From: Actinomycetota bacterium
GTDB taxonomy: Bacteria > Actinomycetota > Acidimicrobiia > Acidimicrobiales > Microtrichaceae
Assembly (NCBI GenBank): GCA_016703525.1
Contig: JADJBW010000009.1
Coordinates: forward strand, 124,001 to 188,000
Reading direction: 5' to 3'
Length of the DNA stretch: 64,000 nucleotides
Below the pieces are notes generated by a model. That model made no database searches, had not been told where the DNA came from, and was given only the letters and a program-made list of their open reading frames with translations. Positions 62,243-64,000 of the stretch are shown piece by piece. Position numbers and translations under genes: made by a program. How positions within the stretch are numbered: position 1 is the stretch's first letter; each line of letters begins with the position of its first letter.

Positions 62243-62904
62243 CGGCCACCGACTGGAACCCGCTGCTGCGCGGCGAGTTCGACGAGCAGTACTGGCGCGA
62301 CCTGCAGCACTTCGTGGCCGAGGAACGTTCGCAGGCCACCGTCTTCCCGCCCCGAGATGAGGTGTTCGCGGCGCTGCACCTCACGCCGTATGCCGCCACG
62401 CGTGTGCTGATCCTCGGCCAGGACCCCTATCACGGGCCGGGCCAGGCCCATGGCTTGTGCTTCTCGGTGCGCCGCGGTGTGCGACGCCCGCCGTCGCTTG
62501 ACAACATCTTCAAGGAGTTGGCCGACGACGTCGGCTGCGCACCGCCCGACCACGGCAACCTCGAGGCGTGGGCACGGCAGGGGGTGCTGCTGTTGAACTC
62601 GGTGCTGACGGTCCGGGCACACCACGCGGGGAGTCACGCCGCCAAGGGGTGGGAGCGCTTCACCGATCGGGTGATACGGGTGGTGAACGACAAGCCCGAG
62701 CGGGTCGTGTTTGTCCTGTGGGGCGCGTACGCACGCAAGAAGGCCGCGTTGATCGATCTGAGCCGCCATGTCGTGATCGAGTCGGCTCACCCGTCGCCGC
62801 TATCGGCTCGCAACGGGTTCTTCGGTTCGCGGCCGTTCTCCCGGGCGAACGCGGCGCTCGCTGAGGCGGGGCTCGACCCGATCGAGTGGTGCATCATGGA
62901 TTGA
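62239..62904 (+). CDS. ung: Uracil-DNA glycosylase family 1
   Basis: This is a 221-residue enzyme. The water-activating GQDPYHG (Asp62), GLCFSV uracil pocket, LLLNSVLTVRAHHAGSH, and the minor-groove loop HPSPLSARNGFFGSRPFS are canonical. The ATG at 62239 overlaps the methyltransferase stop and removes a short artefactual extension. Removes uracil from deaminated cytosine, relevant in a 70% GC genome. Confidence 0.96.
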   Translation: MTATDWNPLLRGEFDEQYWRDLQHFVAEERSQATVFPPRDEVFAALHLTPYAATRVLILGQDPYHGPGQAHGLCFSVRRGVRRPPSLDNIFKELADDVGCAPPDHGNLEAWARQGVLLLNSVLTVRAHHAGSHAAKGWERFTDRVIRVVNDKPERVVFVLWGAYARKKAALIDLSRHVVIESAHPSPLSARNGFFGSRPFSRANAALAEAGLDPIEWCIMD

Positions 62905-63740
62905 TGCTCGTTCGTGCCCCGGCCTCCTCCGCGAACCTCGGCTCCGGCTTCGATGTGCTCGGCCTCGCGTTGGATGTGCCGTTCTGGATCGCGGACGAGC
63001 CGCTGGCCGACTTGCTGGCGATGGATGACCGCCATCCGGCCTGGGAGGCGCACCGGCAGGCTGGCGGCGATGGCGACCTGTGGTGGCGGAGCCCGATCCC
63101 CCCGGGGCGCGGGATGGGGTTCTCGGGTGCGGCGCGCGTCGCGGGGGCGATGCTGGCGCTGGTCGGCGCGGGCGAGGATGAGCGCACGGCGCGCGACGGT
63201 GCGTTCGAGGTTGCGTCGACGCTCGAGGGGCATCCCGACAACGCCGCGGCGTCCGCCTACGGCGGGGTCGTGGCCGCTGCCGGGGGCCGAGTCGTGCCCG
63301 TGCACGACGCGTTCGACGCGGTGATCGTGCTGTGGTGGCCCGATTCGTCGACGTCGACCCGCAAGGCGCGGGCGGTTCTGCCGGCAGCGGTGCCCTTCGG
63401 CGACGCGGTGTTCAACGTCGGCCGCGTGGCGCTGCTGGTCGCGGCGTTCGCGGCGGGGGATCGCGAGGCGATGGCGGTCGCGGTGCAGGACCGGCTGCAT
63501 CAGGACGCCCGGCTCGCGTTGTCGCCGAGCTCGGCGGAGGCCCTCGACGCGATGCGCGGCCGGGCCGATAGCGGCGTGGCTCGGCGGGTCGGGCCCGACG
63601 GTCGCCGCCCTGGTGGATCGTGACCGTGCCGAGCGGGTCGCGTCGGCGCTGCCGGCGGGCCACCGTCGGTGGTCGAGATCGACCGCATCGGCGCGACGGT
63701 CGATAAATCCGACTTGTTGAGTCGGGATTCGATCTCATAG
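62904..63740 (+). CDS. thrB: Homoserine kinase, two compensating frameshifts
   Basis: This GHMP kinase makes O-phosphohomoserine for threonine. LVRAPASSANLGSGFDVLGLALDV and the ATP loop PPGRGMGFSGAARVAGAML are clear, as is TLEGHPDNAAASAYGG. Near 63573 the frame must drop one base to give AWLGGSGPTVAALVDRDRAERVASALPAG (the conserved GSGP motif). Near 63665 it returns, ending VEIDRIGATVDKSDLL with TAG at 63740. ATG 62904 overlaps the ung stop. As written, the frame ends at 63623. The corrected C-terminus runs into the metY promoter region. Confidence 0.82.
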
Positions 63741-63741
63741 T
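63709..63741 (+). promoter_or_regulatory. Predicted metY promoter with a dyad over the -35 region
   Basis: TTGTTG (63714-63719) and CATAGT (63736-63741) are 16 bp apart. The perfect inverted repeat CCGACT-TGTTG-AGTCGG (63709-63725) covers the -35 element, as expected for a repressor site. The leader is short and no SAM or cobalamin riboswitch fits. The repeat may alternatively act as a thrB terminator, though no T-tract follows. Confidence 0.5.
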
Positions 63742-63777
63742 CTCGGCCGAGTATCCGAACCAACCGGGGAGCAGCGA

Positions 63778-64000
63778 TGAGCGAGTGGGGTTTCGAGACC
63801 CGTCAGATTCATGCCGGCCAGGAGCCCGATCCCACCACGGGGTCGCGGGCCGTGCCGATCTACCAGACCACCTCGTATCAGTTCCGCGACTCGGAACACG
63901 CGGCGAACCTGTTCGCGCTCGCCGAGATCGGCAACATCTACACCCGGATCATGAACCCGACCCAGGGTGTGCTCGAAGGCCGCCTGTCGGCGCTCGAAGG
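63778..64000 (+). CDS. O-acetylhomoserine sulfhydrylase-type PLP enzyme, cut by window end
   Basis: The first 74 residues are present: MSEWGFETRQIHAGQEPDPTTGSRAVPIYQTTSY then NIYTRIMNPTQGVLEGRLSALEG. The IYTRIMNPT wording and long GQEPDPTTGSRAVPIYQT start match MetY/O-acetylhomoserine aminocarboxypropyltransferase rather than cystathionine gamma-synthase. A GGGGAG Shine-Dalgarno precedes the ATG. It would make homocysteine from O-acetylhomoserine and sulfide, branching from the same homoserine used by ThrB. Confidence 0.88.

Noticed and set aside
16844..63675. Programmed ribosomal frameshifting in many genes
   Set aside because: The shifts go in both directions, lack a common slippery sequence or stimulator, and hit unrelated housekeeping genes; indel errors are far more likely.
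1..64000. Mobile elements, phage genes, tRNA-linked attachment sites, defence systems
   Set aside because: No transposase, integrase, restriction, CRISPR-Cas or toxin-antitoxin signature was recognised on either strand; no tRNA or rRNA gene was recognised either.

Overview
This is a roughly 70% GC chromosomal segment, most likely from a high-GC actinobacterium, probably of the class Acidimicrobiia (Ilumatobacter-like). That placement is an inference from gene style and gene order; there is no rRNA or other taxonomic marker. Genes are tightly packed, many with ATGA or GTGA start/stop overlaps. More than twenty start codons have no visible Shine-Dalgarno sequence but carry a TAnnnT -10 hexamer 6-10 nt upstream, the arrangement of leaderless mRNAs. 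The order cysteine desulfurase, mnmA, MetE-like protein, ligA, gatC, gatA, gatB, ilvB, ilvN, ilvC matches, from memory, the M. tuberculosis Rv3025c to Rv3001c block. The order DUF4129, DUF4350, MoxR, DUF58, SpoIIM, RDD matches the moxR2 block (Rv3690 to Rv3695). I saw no tRNA, rRNA, CRISPR array, phage or complete insertion sequence.

Layout. 0-3.1 kb: an unusual two-module sensor kinase and its LuxR-type response regulator. 3.2-8.7 kb: a secreted beta-propeller-like protein, then a PadR-controlled two-component ABC exporter with three phased operators. 8.7-12.2 kb: a maltokinase-like protein whose N-terminus lies upstream of every conventional start, a zinc-binding rhomboid protease, an SRPBCC protein and a methyltransferase. 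12.3-19.2 kb: the MoxR/DUF58 locus. 19.3-27.9 kb: a secreted Calx-beta protein, FAH-family hydrolase, TetR with a divergent DUF2236 oxygenase, a cell-wall amidase, DUF1361 and DUF2889 proteins. 28-31.3 kb: an osmoprotectant ABC importer. 31.4-32.1 kb: a deleted SDR pseudogene and a hairpin-dense non-coding stretch. 32.1-36.5 kb: a GGDEF-EAL protein and a TetR-alkB operon.

36.6-58.9 kb is the conserved core: sulfur transfer for tRNA thiolation (desulfurase, MnmA), NAD-dependent DNA ligase, the GatCAB amidotransferase and branched-chain amino acid synthesis. Accessory genes are interleaved: HAD, PASTA kinase, MFS, SCP2, three tandem small lipoproteins, MATE. The ilvBN genes sit behind a ten-codon leader peptide (Leu-Leu-Val-Leu) and an intrinsic terminator, which is a complete attenuator. 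58.9-62.9 kb: a mannosyltransferase-like membrane protein, GT2 glycosyltransferase, YdjC/ChbG deacetylase, methyltransferase and uracil-DNA glycosylase. 62.9-64 kb: homoserine kinase and the start of an O-acetylhomoserine sulfhydrylase (threonine/methionine branch).

At least ten otherwise well-conserved genes are split by one-base frameshifts, mostly in short G/C runs and in both directions. This points to indel errors in the assembly rather than mass pseudogenisation, so the split genes are annotated here as single loci. The most notable regulatory observations are the ilv attenuator, three divergent promoters in which a single TA serves both -10 elements, the 15-bp-phased PadR operator array, and the non-canonical start of the maltokinase.
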